Positions 18,784-25,950 of a stretch of 56,634 bases of DNA are shown in pieces. Made by a program: the position numbers and the translations under genes. The DNA is from Vasconcelosia minhoensis LEGE 07310 (GTDB taxonomy: Bacteria; Cyanobacteriota; Cyanobacteriia; Phormidesmidales; Phormidesmidaceae). Every line of letters begins with the position of its first letter. Position 1 is the first letter of the stretch. Below the pieces are notes generated by a model. That model had not been told where the DNA came from. It saw only the letters and a list, made by a program, of their open reading frames with translations, and ran no database searches. The stretch lies in NCBI RefSeq assembly GCF_015207255.1, contig NZ_JADEXG010000031.1:1-56634 (forward strand). The letters run 5' to 3'.

Positions 18784-19250
18784 CTAACTGGGAATAGGAA
18801 AGTCTTCCGAGGAAAAATTGCGGTTGGCATATTCAATCGCTGTGGATAGCGATGTTCTCGGCCAGGGGATAAACACAGCTCGAACATCACCCGTTTCAGA
18901 ATTCGTTCGCCTAAGAATTTGCATGTCTTTAACATCTATATTGTCGAGCTTGAGCAAGGCATAGTCCTGCATCGTTTCTATGACCGTTACAGGTAATTCT
19001 TGACACAGGCGCACCGGGCCGATGGCTCGACTCAAGACCTGCTGTAAGGCGCGATCGCGTTCCTCCAAAACTCACTGCACCTGCCACTGATTGGGATGAA
19101 CCGCCCCATATTTTTCCGGCAGGAGGCTGCCGCGGGATGCCTGGCTAGCGGGACAATAGTCATCCTAAGTTTTTTCCAAAGCAGATTCGACCCGTTCGAA
19201 TAATTGGCTGGGGCTTAAGAACAAGAGCTAAGCCAGTTTTTGATGTGTAC
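18784..19250 (-). pseudogene. Decayed hypothetical gene with three in-frame stops
   Basis: A single minus-strand frame holds TAG at 19228-19230, TAG at 19165-19167 and TGA at 19072-19074. Between them the sequence stays protein-like: LLFLSPSQLFERVESALEKT, DDYCPASQASRGSLLPEKYG..VHPNQWQVQ, and finally an open 94-codon stretch (EERDRALQQVLSRAIGPVRL..FPIPS) to 18784. The last segment could still be translated from a TTG at 19068 but lacks its N-terminal third. Family not recognised. It sits directly downstream of hicB. Confidence 0.6.
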
Positions 19251-19252
19251 TT

Positions 19253-19483
19253 TCAGCAAGAACCACTGTAGCTCAAAGCTTTAACCTTCTGAATTGCACC
19301 TTCAACATCTGGTAGAGGTTGGCCATGTTTTTCTGCCGTTTCGATCCAAAGCTTTGTCACAATTCTTAGTTCTTCTATTGTTTCAGACAGGGTTTCCCCT
19401 TGTGCCAAACATCCCTTAAGGGCTGGAACTTCTGCCACATAACCTCTCTCATCACAGGAATAAATCACGATAGGATAGTTCAT
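19253..19483 (-). CDS. HicB-family antitoxin-like protein
   Basis: The 76-residue protein is the partial RNase-H-fold HicB domain: a first strand MNYPIVIYSCDERGYVAEVP, then ALKGCLAQGETLSETIEELR with the usual GC..G-x-T-x-x-E pattern, and a helix WIETAEKHGQPLP. HicB proteins neutralise the mRNA-cleaving toxin HicA. Here there is no intact hicA: upstream only a short truncated frame overlaps its start by ATGA, and downstream lies a pseudogene. It lacks a separate C-terminal DNA-binding domain, so it may be an orphan remnant or act alone. ATG at 19483. Confidence 0.8.
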   Translation of the reverse strand: MNYPIVIYSCDERGYVAEVPALKGCLAQGETLSETIEELRIVTKLWIETAEKHGQPLPDVEGAIQKVKALSYSGSC

Positions 19484-19605
19484 GCTTGCCTCTCTTCGTC
19501 TGTTTGATTTTTTGCTTGCTCGATTAGTTCAATTACCCGCTTCACGTAGATTGACTTGACCCTGTTATTGTGGACTGGAATGACAAAGATGGCTTCATCT
19601 GTCTT
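19480..19605 (-). pseudogene. 5'-truncated partner gene upstream of hicB (possibly hicA)
   Basis: The frame ending in TGA at 19480-19482 reads DEAIFVIPVHNNRVKSIYVK and RVIELIEQAKNQTDEERQA, then overlaps the hicB start as ATGA. The IPVHNN..VKSIYVKRVIELIE pattern recalls the C-terminal strand and helix of HicA toxins (PVH/xxxIKxxTLxxIxxQ), but the similarity is weak. Upstream the frame runs antisense-like through txlA codons, so the 5' part, with the catalytic His, is missing. Only a GTG 21 codons from the end could start a peptide. Most likely a relic of the toxin half. Confidence 0.4.
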
Positions 19606-20164
19606 GGCTGACCTGGGCTCCATGACTGCGGGGATCGGTGCTACCGCTAGGGGGAGCCGGCGTGCCTTCAACCTCAGAAGCCTGGCCCATGGCCTGACCG
19701 TGGGGGAGGGGCTGATGGGCAACCAGCGCATCCAAGTTTTCAGCGAGGATGGCGCGGGGGACTTCGCCGACGGCAAAGCCGCTGTCTTCGCTCTGATCGT
19801 CAAGAAAAACGAAATGGGGAATGCCATCAACCCGGTAATGCAGCATTTCGGGCAGCCAGTTGCTATTGTCCACGTTGAGCATGACGAAATTGACGCGATC
19901 GCGATAGTCCATCCGCAGCATCTGCATATCGCCAGCCATCGCCTGACAGCTCGTACACCAGTTGGCGTAGAACTCCACAAAGGTCGGCTTACCATTTGCC
20001 AGGGCTTGTTCCAGGGGAGTGGCACTTTTGGCTAGTTCGGTCAGCGAGGCTGACGGCGTGCGGGTTTGGATTCCCAGCACCAGGGCCAGGGTCAGTCCAA
20101 TGGCAACGACCGCGATTACGAAGTTTCTTAAGCGCTGACCCAGCTCTGGCGAATTAACCGACAT
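19595..20164 (-). CDS. txlA: Membrane-anchored thioredoxin-like protein (TxlA/HCF164-like)
   Basis: A 189-residue thiol-disulfide oxidoreductase with one N-terminal membrane helix (about 14-33) and a thioredoxin fold exposed beyond the membrane. The redox centre is FYANWC70-TSC73-QAMAGDM; the cis-proline is in VDGIPHFVFLDD. Cyanobacterial TxlA and plant HCF164 pass reducing power across the thylakoid for cytochrome b6f and photosystem assembly. The longest frame starts at a TTG (20230); ATG at 20164 (MSVNSPELG) matches the family. The C-terminus TDPRSHGAQVSQDR is typical, so the gene is complete. A broken partial copy lies at 16785-16905. Confidence 0.9.
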   Translation of the reverse strand: MSVNSPELGQRLRNFVIAVVAIGLTLALVLGIQTRTPSASLTELAKSATPLEQALANGKPTFVEFYANWCTSCQAMAGDMQMLRMDYRDRVNFVMLNVDNSNWLPEMLHYRVDGIPHFVFLDDQSEDSGFAVGEVPRAILAENLDALVAHQPLPHGQAMGQASEVEGTPAPPSGSTDPRSHGAQVSQDR

Positions 20165-20247
20165 AGAATAGAAAGCTATAAGTTGCATGATAGGGTGCAG
20201 CAATCCGCGCCCCAACTCCAGTCTACCCAATTCCCGCTCCCCAGCCT

Positions 20248-20652
20248 GTGAAAAAACGCCTCACCCTGACCTTTCCAAAACGCTCGGTACACATGCCGAT
20301 TACCTACCGGTTGGCCAAGGATTTTAACGTCGCTGCCAATATTATCCGGGCTCAGGTCGCGCCGAACCAGGTGGGCAAGCTAGTAGTGGAGCTTTCCGGT
20401 GATATTGACCAGCTCGACGAGGCAATGGAATGGATGCGCGACCAGGGTATCGGCGTTTCCCTGGTCAGTCGAGAAATTCTAATTGATGAGGAAGTTTGTG
20501 TTCACTGCGGTCTCTGTACCGGCGTCTGCCCGACCGAGTCGCTCAAGCTCGACTCGCAGACCTTCCAGCTCACCTTTAACCGCTCCCGCTGTATCGTCTG
20601 CGAGCAGTGCATCCCCACCTGCCCGGTGCAAGCCATTTCCACTAATCTTTGA
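20248..20652 (+). CDS. NIL-domain 4Fe-4S ferredoxin
   Basis: A 134-residue two-part protein. Residues about 14-80 form the NIL ferredoxin-like alpha/beta domain found at the C-terminus of methionine ABC transporter ATPases. Residues 80-134 hold two 4Fe-4S motifs: Cys84, 87, 90, 94 (CVHCGLCTGVCP) and Cys115, 118, 121, 125 (CIVCEQCIPTCP). The combination is common in cyanobacteria and is linked in related bacteria to sulfur transfer in homocysteine formation; here that is inference. GTG start at 20248, 83 bases from the divergent txlA start, and 12 bases before the next gene. Confidence 0.9.
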   Translation: MKKRLTLTFPKRSVHMPITYRLAKDFNVAANIIRAQVAPNQVGKLVVELSGDIDQLDEAMEWMRDQGIGVSLVSREILIDEEVCVHCGLCTGVCPTESLKLDSQTFQLTFNRSRCIVCEQCIPTCPVQAISTNL

Positions 20653-20664
20653 GCCGCCATCCCG

Positions 20665-21099
20665 ATGAAGACTCCGCCCTGGCTATCGGCATTTCTGCTG
20701 CTGCTGTCCTACACCGCATTCGGCGGCTTTCTGCACCATCGCGGCAGTTCTGAGCTCACCTGGATGCTGGCCCTCTTGCTCACTGCGGTCGAAGCCAGCG
20801 TGTTTAGCATTGCTTGGAAGTCGGCGCGAGACCTTTTGCTGATGGGCTTTCACTCCGATATTGGCTATGCGGCGATGGCCCTGATTGGGGCTTCCCTAGC
20901 GGTGGTTATCCTCGCGTGGATTCAGATTTCGGCCTACTTTCTGGTTATGGCGGCGGCTGGTTTGTTAATGCGGGTCGATCTGCTCACCCGTAGCGTTAGC
21001 AACCTCCAGTCATTTTTTGTGATCTGGCTGATTTCTCTGGCCGGGCTGGGGCTGACCTGGCTGCCCCGACTCGTGCTAACCAGCAACGAAATTCTGTAA
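20665..21099 (+). CDS. Conserved membrane protein, function unknown
   Basis: The 144-residue protein consists almost wholly of four hydrophobic helices (about residues 6-22, 31-50, 68-95 and 112-135), with no signature residues beyond a few Arg/Asp in loops (MRVDLLTRSVSN). It follows the NIL ferredoxin by 12 bases and shares its transcript, which ends at a clear terminator at 21205. I do not recognise a family with known function. Confidence 0.75.
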   Translation: MKTPPWLSAFLLLLSYTAFGGFLHHRGSSELTWMLALLLTAVEASVFSIAWKSARDLLLMGFHSDIGYAAMALIGASLAVVILAWIQISAYFLVMAAAGLLMRVDLLTRSVSNLQSFFVIWLISLAGLGLTWLPRLVLTSNEIL

Positions 21100-21138
21100 G
21101 TTCAGGTAGTCTACTAGACAGTCTATGAAGCGTCACAG

Positions 21139-21164
21139 CTCCGGCCCTGATATCAGGACCGGAG
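21139..21164. repeat. Inverted repeat centred on GATATC
   Basis: Two 13-base arms (CTCCGGCCCTGAT and ATCAGGACCGGAG) with one mismatch and no loop. It lies between the membrane protein stop and the terminator at 21205. There is no T-run after it on either strand, so it is more likely a protein-binding site or RNA processing hairpin than a terminator. Confidence 0.6.
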
Positions 21165-21204
21165 AGCGATTCTATACTCAGCACAAGCGTTTAACTGTTG
21201 CCCC

Positions 21205-21240
21205 TACCCTGTGTCCGGCCGTGTCACAGGGTATTTTTTT
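21205..21240 (+). terminator. Rho-independent terminator
   Basis: Arms TACCCTGTG (21205-21213) and CACAGGGTA (21225-21233) form a perfect nine-base-pair stem with an 11-base loop, followed directly by seven T. It ends the NIL ferredoxin / membrane protein transcript and also lies just beyond the 3' end of the convergent hydrolase gene. Confidence 0.9.
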
Positions 21241-21255
21241 AGGTATTTGGATAGA

Positions 21256-22191
21256 CTATTGGCCGGAGTTAGTAGGACTCGTATCCTGGCCTTTAGGATG
21301 CCCGCTGACCGTGCTGTTTAACCAATCGACTAAAATTGGATTGACCTGCTCCGGCGCTTCATCCTGGGGGCAGTGGCCAACACCCGGCAAGGCAATAAAG
21401 TCTTCTACCGCTGAATAGTCGGCAAAGCTGCGACCGAGCTCAATCGGCTCCCAGGGGTCAGCGCTGCCCCAGAGTATCAGGGTGGGGCAGGTCAGCCGAG
21501 GTAGCAAGTCTTCGGGCAGTGGCCCCTGAGAATAACGGATAAATGATAGGAAGACATCGACCGCTCCCGCATCGCGGGCCGGCTCCAGCAGCAGATGGAC
21601 CAGCTCATCGGTCACCGCCTTGGGCCGACCGTAAGCCTGCTTGAGGATGCGGCTAACGGTGCGCGGCTTAGCCAGTCGGGTGAAGAAAAAGTTGCCCAGC
21701 GGCCGGTAGCTGAGCAGCCGCTGAATCAACGGAGCGCTAGTACTGCGATACCAGGGCAGCGTATGGCGTTTGCGATCGTGCAGCAGCCGCAGGGAGCAGT
21801 TGAGTATAGCCATTCCCCGCACCTGGGTTGGGGCCATCACCGCGGCCTGCATGGCGACAATGCAGCCAATCGAGTTAGCAATCAGAAAGGTTGGCTCGCC
21901 AACTACCTCGGCGATGAAATCGACGATTTGCTGTCCCCAGGTCTCAAAGGTATAGGACAGCGGCTGTCCGGGAGTAGGTTTGGCCGACTGACCGTAGCCC
22001 AGCAGATCGATGGCATATACGCGGCTGCCCTCAGCGAGCACCGGGATGTTGTGCCGCCAGTGGTGGCTGGAGGCCCCAAAGCCATGTATTAGAATAACCG
22101 GCGGGCCGCTGGTACCGGCTTGCTGATAGCAAATAGACAGATCTTTCCAGGTCCATTCGAGGGTCTGAGGTAATTGTGTGACAGTGGGCAT
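21256..22191 (-). CDS. Alpha/beta hydrolase
   Basis: A 311-residue hydrolase of the fold shared by esterases, epoxide hydrolases and chlorophyll dephytylases. Visible are the oxyanion motif IHGFGASSHHWRHN, the nucleophile elbow ANSIGC (Ser107; the usual first Gly is Ala), the acid in WGSADPWEP and the His in GVGHCPQDE. A lid of about 80 residues (LHDRKRHTLPWYR..) lies between strands. Several such enzymes in cyanobacteria act on chlorophyll or lipid esters, but the substrate cannot be told here. A TTG at 22197 is in frame; ATG 22191 is preferred. Confidence 0.85.
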   Translation of the reverse strand: MPTVTQLPQTLEWTWKDLSICYQQAGTSGPPVILIHGFGASSHHWRHNIPVLAEGSRVYAIDLLGYGQSAKPTPGQPLSYTFETWGQQIVDFIAEVVGEPTFLIANSIGCIVAMQAAVMAPTQVRGMAILNCSLRLLHDRKRHTLPWYRSTSAPLIQRLLSYRPLGNFFFTRLAKPRTVSRILKQAYGRPKAVTDELVHLLLEPARDAGAVDVFLSFIRYSQGPLPEDLLPRLTCPTLILWGSADPWEPIELGRSFADYSAVEDFIALPGVGHCPQDEAPEQVNPILVDWLNSTVSGHPKGQDTSPTNSGQ

Positions 22192-22542
22192 AGGCAAAGA
22201 TTATTGATTCAGGAGAAGACAGACCCAATGCAGCCGAACGGTAATTGACCGTCAGGAAATAGAGCATACTCGGCGGAATGTGAGCGTTGATGGCTAGTAT
22301 AGACTGAGTTCACTAGACTACCGCTATAGACTGAGTTCACTAGACTACCGCCGCTGATAGAACAACCCGTCAGCAACCGCTCAATAGGAACAGATAGGAC
22401 AGCCGGATAGAAAGCATGAAATGGCTCAGCTGGGAAACCAGTCCTGGCTCGGCTTACTGGTATGCTTTATCCACAGCTTTCAGGGTAGGTCGTCGGCACT
22501 GTGGCCTGCGGACCCAGCCGAAGCAGCCTATCGCGCTCGACT
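22192..22542. promoter_or_regulatory. Divergent hydrolase / glycosyltransferase gap
   Basis: The 350-base gap contains the promoters of two divergent genes and a perfect tandem duplication (22298-22351, listed separately). Short frames crossing it show no conserved features. Confidence 0.45.
22298..22351. repeat. Perfect tandem duplication, 2 x 27 bases
   Basis: The 27-base unit starting TATAGACTGAGTTCACTAGA occurs twice head to tail without any mismatch (22298-22324 and 22325-22351). It lies in the gap between two divergent genes. Identity of the copies suggests recent slippage or selection. The unit contains a TATAGACT box-like element, so the duplication could double a promoter element, which is inference. 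Confidence 0.85.
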
Positions 22543-23625
22543 ATGACTCCGCCTTCAAGTTCTCTAATGGTCAATCTATCCATCCTGATGGAGCGACCTA
22601 CGGGCATCAGCACCTATGCCAAAAATCTATTGCCGCATCTAGGCCAGTTTCAGCCGACGCTGCTAAGCGCAGCTGCCTATCCTTCATACCGCTGCTACAA
22701 AATTCCCGCTGACATGACCCCTGAACAGGGGTGGCGCGGCCACTGCCGTCGCTTACTCTGGCTGCAAACCCAGCTGCCTAAACTCTATCGACAGGCTGGA
22801 AGCACGTTACTCTTTTCACCCCTGCCGGAAATGCCTCTATTTCAGCCTTGCCGAACGGTGGTTACGGTACATGACTTAATTCCCCTGCGGTTTCCCAGCC
22901 CCCTGTCGCCGCTCGGACCCTACTTTCGATATTACGTCCCCGCCGTGCTGCGGCAGGCTGAGCATATTCTATGCGATTCGGAAGCCACCGCTCGGGATGT
23001 GACTCGCTTCTGCCAGGTCTCTGCCAAAAAACTAACCGTTGTCCCGCTGGCCTGCGATACCGAGCATTTTAGGCCCCTAGACCTACCCCGAAAAAATTAT
23101 TTTCTATACATAGGGCGCCATGCTCCGCATAAAAACCTAGGCCGACTGATCAATGCATTCCAATCGGTTGCCCAAAAAACAGATGCTGAGCTGTGGATAG
23201 CCGGGCCGGAAGATGCTCGCTATACGCCGCAGTACCGGCAGCAGGCCCAGGAACTAGAACTGGCAGCGCGAATTCGCTTCGTTGGCTACGTTGACGATCG
23301 GCAGATTGCGGTTCTGATGAACCAGACGATTGGCTTAGTTATGCCCAGCCTGTGGGAGGGGTTTGGCCTACCGGCTTTAGAGGCAATGGCCTGCGGCACC
23401 CCGGTAATCGCCTCCAAGACGGGCTCCCTGCCCGAGATCACTGAAAATGCGGCCCTCATGGTTGACCCCTACTCGATTGAAGAAATTGCCGCCGCCTTAC
23501 AAGCGGTCATGGGTAACCCATCGCTTTGGCAGCAGCTGCATCAGTCTGGCCTAGAGCAGGCAAAACAGTTTAGCTGGCAAAAAACGGGGAAAGCCACCGC
23601 AGACGTTTTAAAGCAATACCTCTAG
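22543..23625 (+). CDS. Glycosyltransferase family 4 (mannosyl/glucosyl-type)
   Basis: GT-B fold transferase that uses a nucleotide sugar to extend a polysaccharide or glycolipid. The N-terminal acceptor domain has MVNLSILMERPTGISTYAKN; the C-terminal donor domain has YIGRHAPHKNLGRLI, VGYVDDRQIAVLMN and the E-x7-E motif in PSLWEGFGLPALEAMACGTPVI. No membrane helix. The frame opens at a GTG at 22501; the conserved part begins at the ATG at 22567, and an ATG at 22543 gives a slightly longer protein. I use 22543 but 22567 is equally possible. It ends three bases before a convergent gene. Confidence 0.9.
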   Translation: MTPPSSSLMVNLSILMERPTGISTYAKNLLPHLGQFQPTLLSAAAYPSYRCYKIPADMTPEQGWRGHCRRLLWLQTQLPKLYRQAGSTLLFSPLPEMPLFQPCRTVVTVHDLIPLRFPSPLSPLGPYFRYYVPAVLRQAEHILCDSEATARDVTRFCQVSAKKLTVVPLACDTEHFRPLDLPRKNYFLYIGRHAPHKNLGRLINAFQSVAQKTDAELWIAGPEDARYTPQYRQQAQELELAARIRFVGYVDDRQIAVLMNQTIGLVMPSLWEGFGLPALEAMACGTPVIASKTGSLPEITENAALMVDPYSIEEIAAALQAVMGNPSLWQQLHQSGLEQAKQFSWQKTGKATADVLKQYL

Positions 23626-23628
23626 CCG

Positions 23629-24303
23629 TCAACCCTGGGGGTCAGACTGAGCCTGAATTGCTTCGACTAGCGCATCTTTATTCATCTGGCTGCGACCTTC
23701 GATATCTAGGCTCTGAGCCTGCTCGTAGAGCTGGTCGCGGGTTTGTTGCTGAAGCTGGTCTGCTTGGGCTGTTTTCACAGCCTGCTGCAGCTCATTTTTG
23801 TCCATCTGGCTGCGGCCTTCAATGTCTAAATCTTGGGCTTGCTGATAGAGCGCTTCCTTAGTCGGCTCGCTGCTGCTGCCGGGAACGTATCCTTCTGCCG
23901 CCATTGCTCTCTGGATAGCGGGCGTCCAGCCAACGTACTGATCACCCGACTTGGAGCCCTTTTCCTTAGTGCACTCGGCCTCTCGCTGCTCTGCTTCGCT
24001 CAGCCGGTTCCAGACCGCTTCGGGCAGGTAGCGTTTGGTGATATCACCCTGGCGGGCATCGCCTTTGCCCCCGGCGGTTTGCCAGTTTTGCTCAGTCCAT
24101 TCTTCCAAAGACTTAGCCGCTTCATCCTTCTCGTCTTTTTTATAGCCGCCGCCCTGCTTTTCGTACTCCTGCACCAGCATTTGGCTCTTGCGGGCAGACC
24201 ATTGACCCGGGTCGCCACCTTTGTCAGACTGCTTGATTTCTGCTTTGATTTTGCGTCGCAGAGCGGGCTTGGTATACTTTTCTTCGTAATTATCGCTGGA
24301 CAT
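23629..24303 (-). CDS. DUF5872 protein with two Rho_N-like repeats
   Basis: A 224-residue very hydrophilic protein. Residues about 5-140 match the DUF5872 pattern: YTKPALRRKIKAEIKQSDKG, WSARKSQMLVQEYEKQGGGY, KSLEEWTEQNWQT and DITKRYLPEAVWNRLSEAE. The C-terminus has two near-identical helical repeats, EALYQQAQDLDIEGRSQMDK and DQLYEQAQSLDIEGRSQMNK, which look like Rho N-terminal/SAP-type nucleic-acid-binding helices. Together this suggests a small DNA- or RNA-associated protein, possibly stress related; the function is unproven. Convergent with the GT4 gene. Confidence 0.8.
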   Translation of the reverse strand: MSSDNYEEKYTKPALRRKIKAEIKQSDKGGDPGQWSARKSQMLVQEYEKQGGGYKKDEKDEAAKSLEEWTEQNWQTAGGKGDARQGDITKRYLPEAVWNRLSEAEQREAECTKEKGSKSGDQYVGWTPAIQRAMAAEGYVPGSSSEPTKEALYQQAQDLDIEGRSQMDKNELQQAVKTAQADQLQQQTRDQLYEQAQSLDIEGRSQMNKDALVEAIQAQSDPQG

Positions 24304-24418
24304 GCGGCTGGGCTAAAATCGACATCTCCAGCGTATTTAGGCCCAAACGGGCTGCCGTCTGTCGCTTGGCAGATTCCCTGAAGCGCGCTTACCTCTTAGC
24401 GCCCTAAAACCCTGATCG

Positions 24419-25021
24419 CTAAGGCTGAGCGTAGACGGGATGGTCTAGCCCGCCCAGCCGCCGGAGCGGCCAGAAGCGAACGGCCGCCCGACCAATAATC
24501 CGATCTTTCGGCACGAATCCCCAATAGTGGCCGTCATAGCTATCGTTGCGGTTATCACCCAAAACCAGGTATGAATTCTCTGGCACCACCTGCGGCCCCC
24601 ACTGATAGTCAGGCGTGGCCTCCAAATAATTTTCGGTCAGCGGCACGCCATTGACGTAGACGCGACTATTGCGCACTTCGACTATTTCACCCGGCAGGCC
24701 GATCACGCGCTTGATGAAGGCTTCACGGGCAAATTCCTGCCCCGAAGACTCGGGCGGATGGAAGACAACGATATCTCCCCGTGTCAGCGGGTTGAAATGG
24801 TAGGTCACCTTATCAATGATCAGCCGGTCGTTAATTCGCAGAGTCGGCAGCATAGACTCTGAAGGAATATAGCGCGGCTCGGCAATGAAGGTGCGAATGC
24901 CCAGCGCTAAAAGGACGCTAAAGCCAATCGTTTTAGCCGCGTCTACCCAAGAATCTGCGGTCGGCTTAGGCGGCGGCTGAAGGTCATCCGAGGGCGGATA
25001 CGAAGGGGCGGGGTTTGCCAT
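24419..25021 (-). CDS. lepB: Signal peptidase I
   Basis: Membrane serine protease that removes signal peptides from exported proteins. One N-terminal membrane helix (about residues 31-47) precedes the catalytic core. The nucleophile Ser56 is in IPSESMLPTL and the general base Lys104 in AFIKRVIGLPGE; the substrate-binding VLGDNRNDSYDGHYWG box and GRAAVRFWPL end are also present. Length of 200 residues is normal for the cyanobacterial enzyme with a single anchor. ATG at 25021. Confidence 0.95.
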   Translation of the reverse strand: MANPAPSYPPSDDLQPPPKPTADSWVDAAKTIGFSVLLALGIRTFIAEPRYIPSESMLPTLRINDRLIIDKVTYHFNPLTRGDIVVFHPPESSGQEFAREAFIKRVIGLPGEIVEVRNSRVYVNGVPLTENYLEATPDYQWGPQVVPENSYLVLGDNRNDSYDGHYWGFVPKDRIIGRAAVRFWPLRRLGGLDHPVYAQP

Positions 25022-25145
25022 AGAGGGTTCCAGCTAGAGCAAAAAGCCAATTGACTTGGATTAAGACTGTCTTAGACTACACGATCGGCATAGCGATACA
25101 TTGTCAAATCCATGACAGCCTGATTCAGAATACCCAGTTCATCCG

Positions 25146-25664
25146 CTATAGCTCTAGACCGCGCTCTAGCGGGTCTGCCCAATGGAATAATCTGGGCAGC
25201 TGGGCCAGATCCAGACCATAGTTAAGGACCCACAGGCCAATCTCGGCTAGCAGCAGGTTTTTCACCCAGGCTGCGTCTCCCGCTGAGGCTAGAATGTTCC
25301 TACCCTGATAGAGCTGCCATACCCGATAGGGAATGTAGAGGTAGGGCACCATTACAAAGGCCGTAGACTGAAACCACCGAAGCGAAATACTTTCCGACAG
25401 GACTTGCAGCCCCAGCAGGACAAAATAAGAAATAAAGACTGCCGCAATCTGATACTGCCCCTGCCACAGGCTCAAAATCAAAACGATCAGCGGCACCAAA
25501 CCGCCGCCAATTTGGACGGTGAGAAACCAAATTTTGAACCCGCTCGGCAGCGGCTGCGGCAGGCGATAGGGTTTAAGCGCTCGCCAGGCCCAGCCTGTGA
25601 TGCCTAAAAAGGCAGTCGAGATCGCAACAAACCCCAAATCCTGATAAAGCAGGTTGAAATACAT
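25146..25664 (-). CDS. Conserved membrane protein, function unknown
   Basis: The 172-residue product has four to five hydrophobic helices and aromatic-rich loops (WAWRALKPYRLPQPLPSGFK; FMVPYLYIPYRVWQLYQG). No signature motif. It resembles uncharacterised cyanobacterial integral membrane proteins. A GTG at 25670 is in frame; the ATG at 25664 is chosen. The 35-residue membrane protein gene lies 29 bases upstream on the same strand, so the two are probably one transcript. Confidence 0.75.
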   Translation of the reverse strand: MYFNLLYQDLGFVAISTAFLGITGWAWRALKPYRLPQPLPSGFKIWFLTVQIGGGLVPLIVLILSLWQGQYQIAAVFISYFVLLGLQVLSESISLRWFQSTAFVMVPYLYIPYRVWQLYQGRNILASAGDAAWVKNLLLAEIGLWVLNYGLDLAQLPRLFHWADPLERGLEL

Positions 25665-25693
25665 TCGCACCCGTCCTCACCTACAAACTCGCC

Positions 25694-25801
25694 TTAAAAC
25701 CCCGTGCCGTGAAAATCAATCGTCGGCTGGAGCAGCAGCATAATCGCGCCGACGACGACAAATGAAACGGTGACCCAGAGCAGAATTAAATTAAATCGCA
25801 T
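25694..25801 (-). CDS. Single-helix membrane protein of 35 residues
   Basis: ATG at 25801 opens a 35-codon frame: MRFNLILLWVTVSFVVVGAI followed by MLLLQPTIDFHGTGF and a TAA. It is one hydrophobic helix of about 22 residues with a short polar tail, the build of small photosystem or NDH subunits, but I cannot match it to psb, pet, psa or ndh small subunits I know. It lies 29 bases upstream of a membrane protein gene on the same strand, with no other feature in the gap. No clear ribosome site. The unbroken hydrophobicity and position make it a plausible real gene. Confidence 0.5.
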   Translation of the reverse strand: MRFNLILLWVTVSFVVVGAIMLLLQPTIDFHGTGF

Positions 25802-25950
25802 CGTGCATCGGTATAACAAAGCTACCCGTAATTAAGCGCGATTTTACGGGCTTGGAATCTACGGCAGGACAGAGACTTGTAGAATAAACCCGCGCTACAA
25901 TGAGAGGCTATCCCATTTCAGAAATGCTCACCCTCTGAGATCTTATTTCC

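Noticed and set aside
336-19566. 17-base match AGATTGACTTGACCCTG at about 334-350 and 19548-19564
   Set aside because: A single match of this length is possible by chance in 56 kb and has no flanking similarity or shared context.
22403-22712. 98-codon frame overlapping the start of the GT4 gene
   Set aside because: Out-of-frame shadow of the glycosyltransferase start with no conserved sequence.
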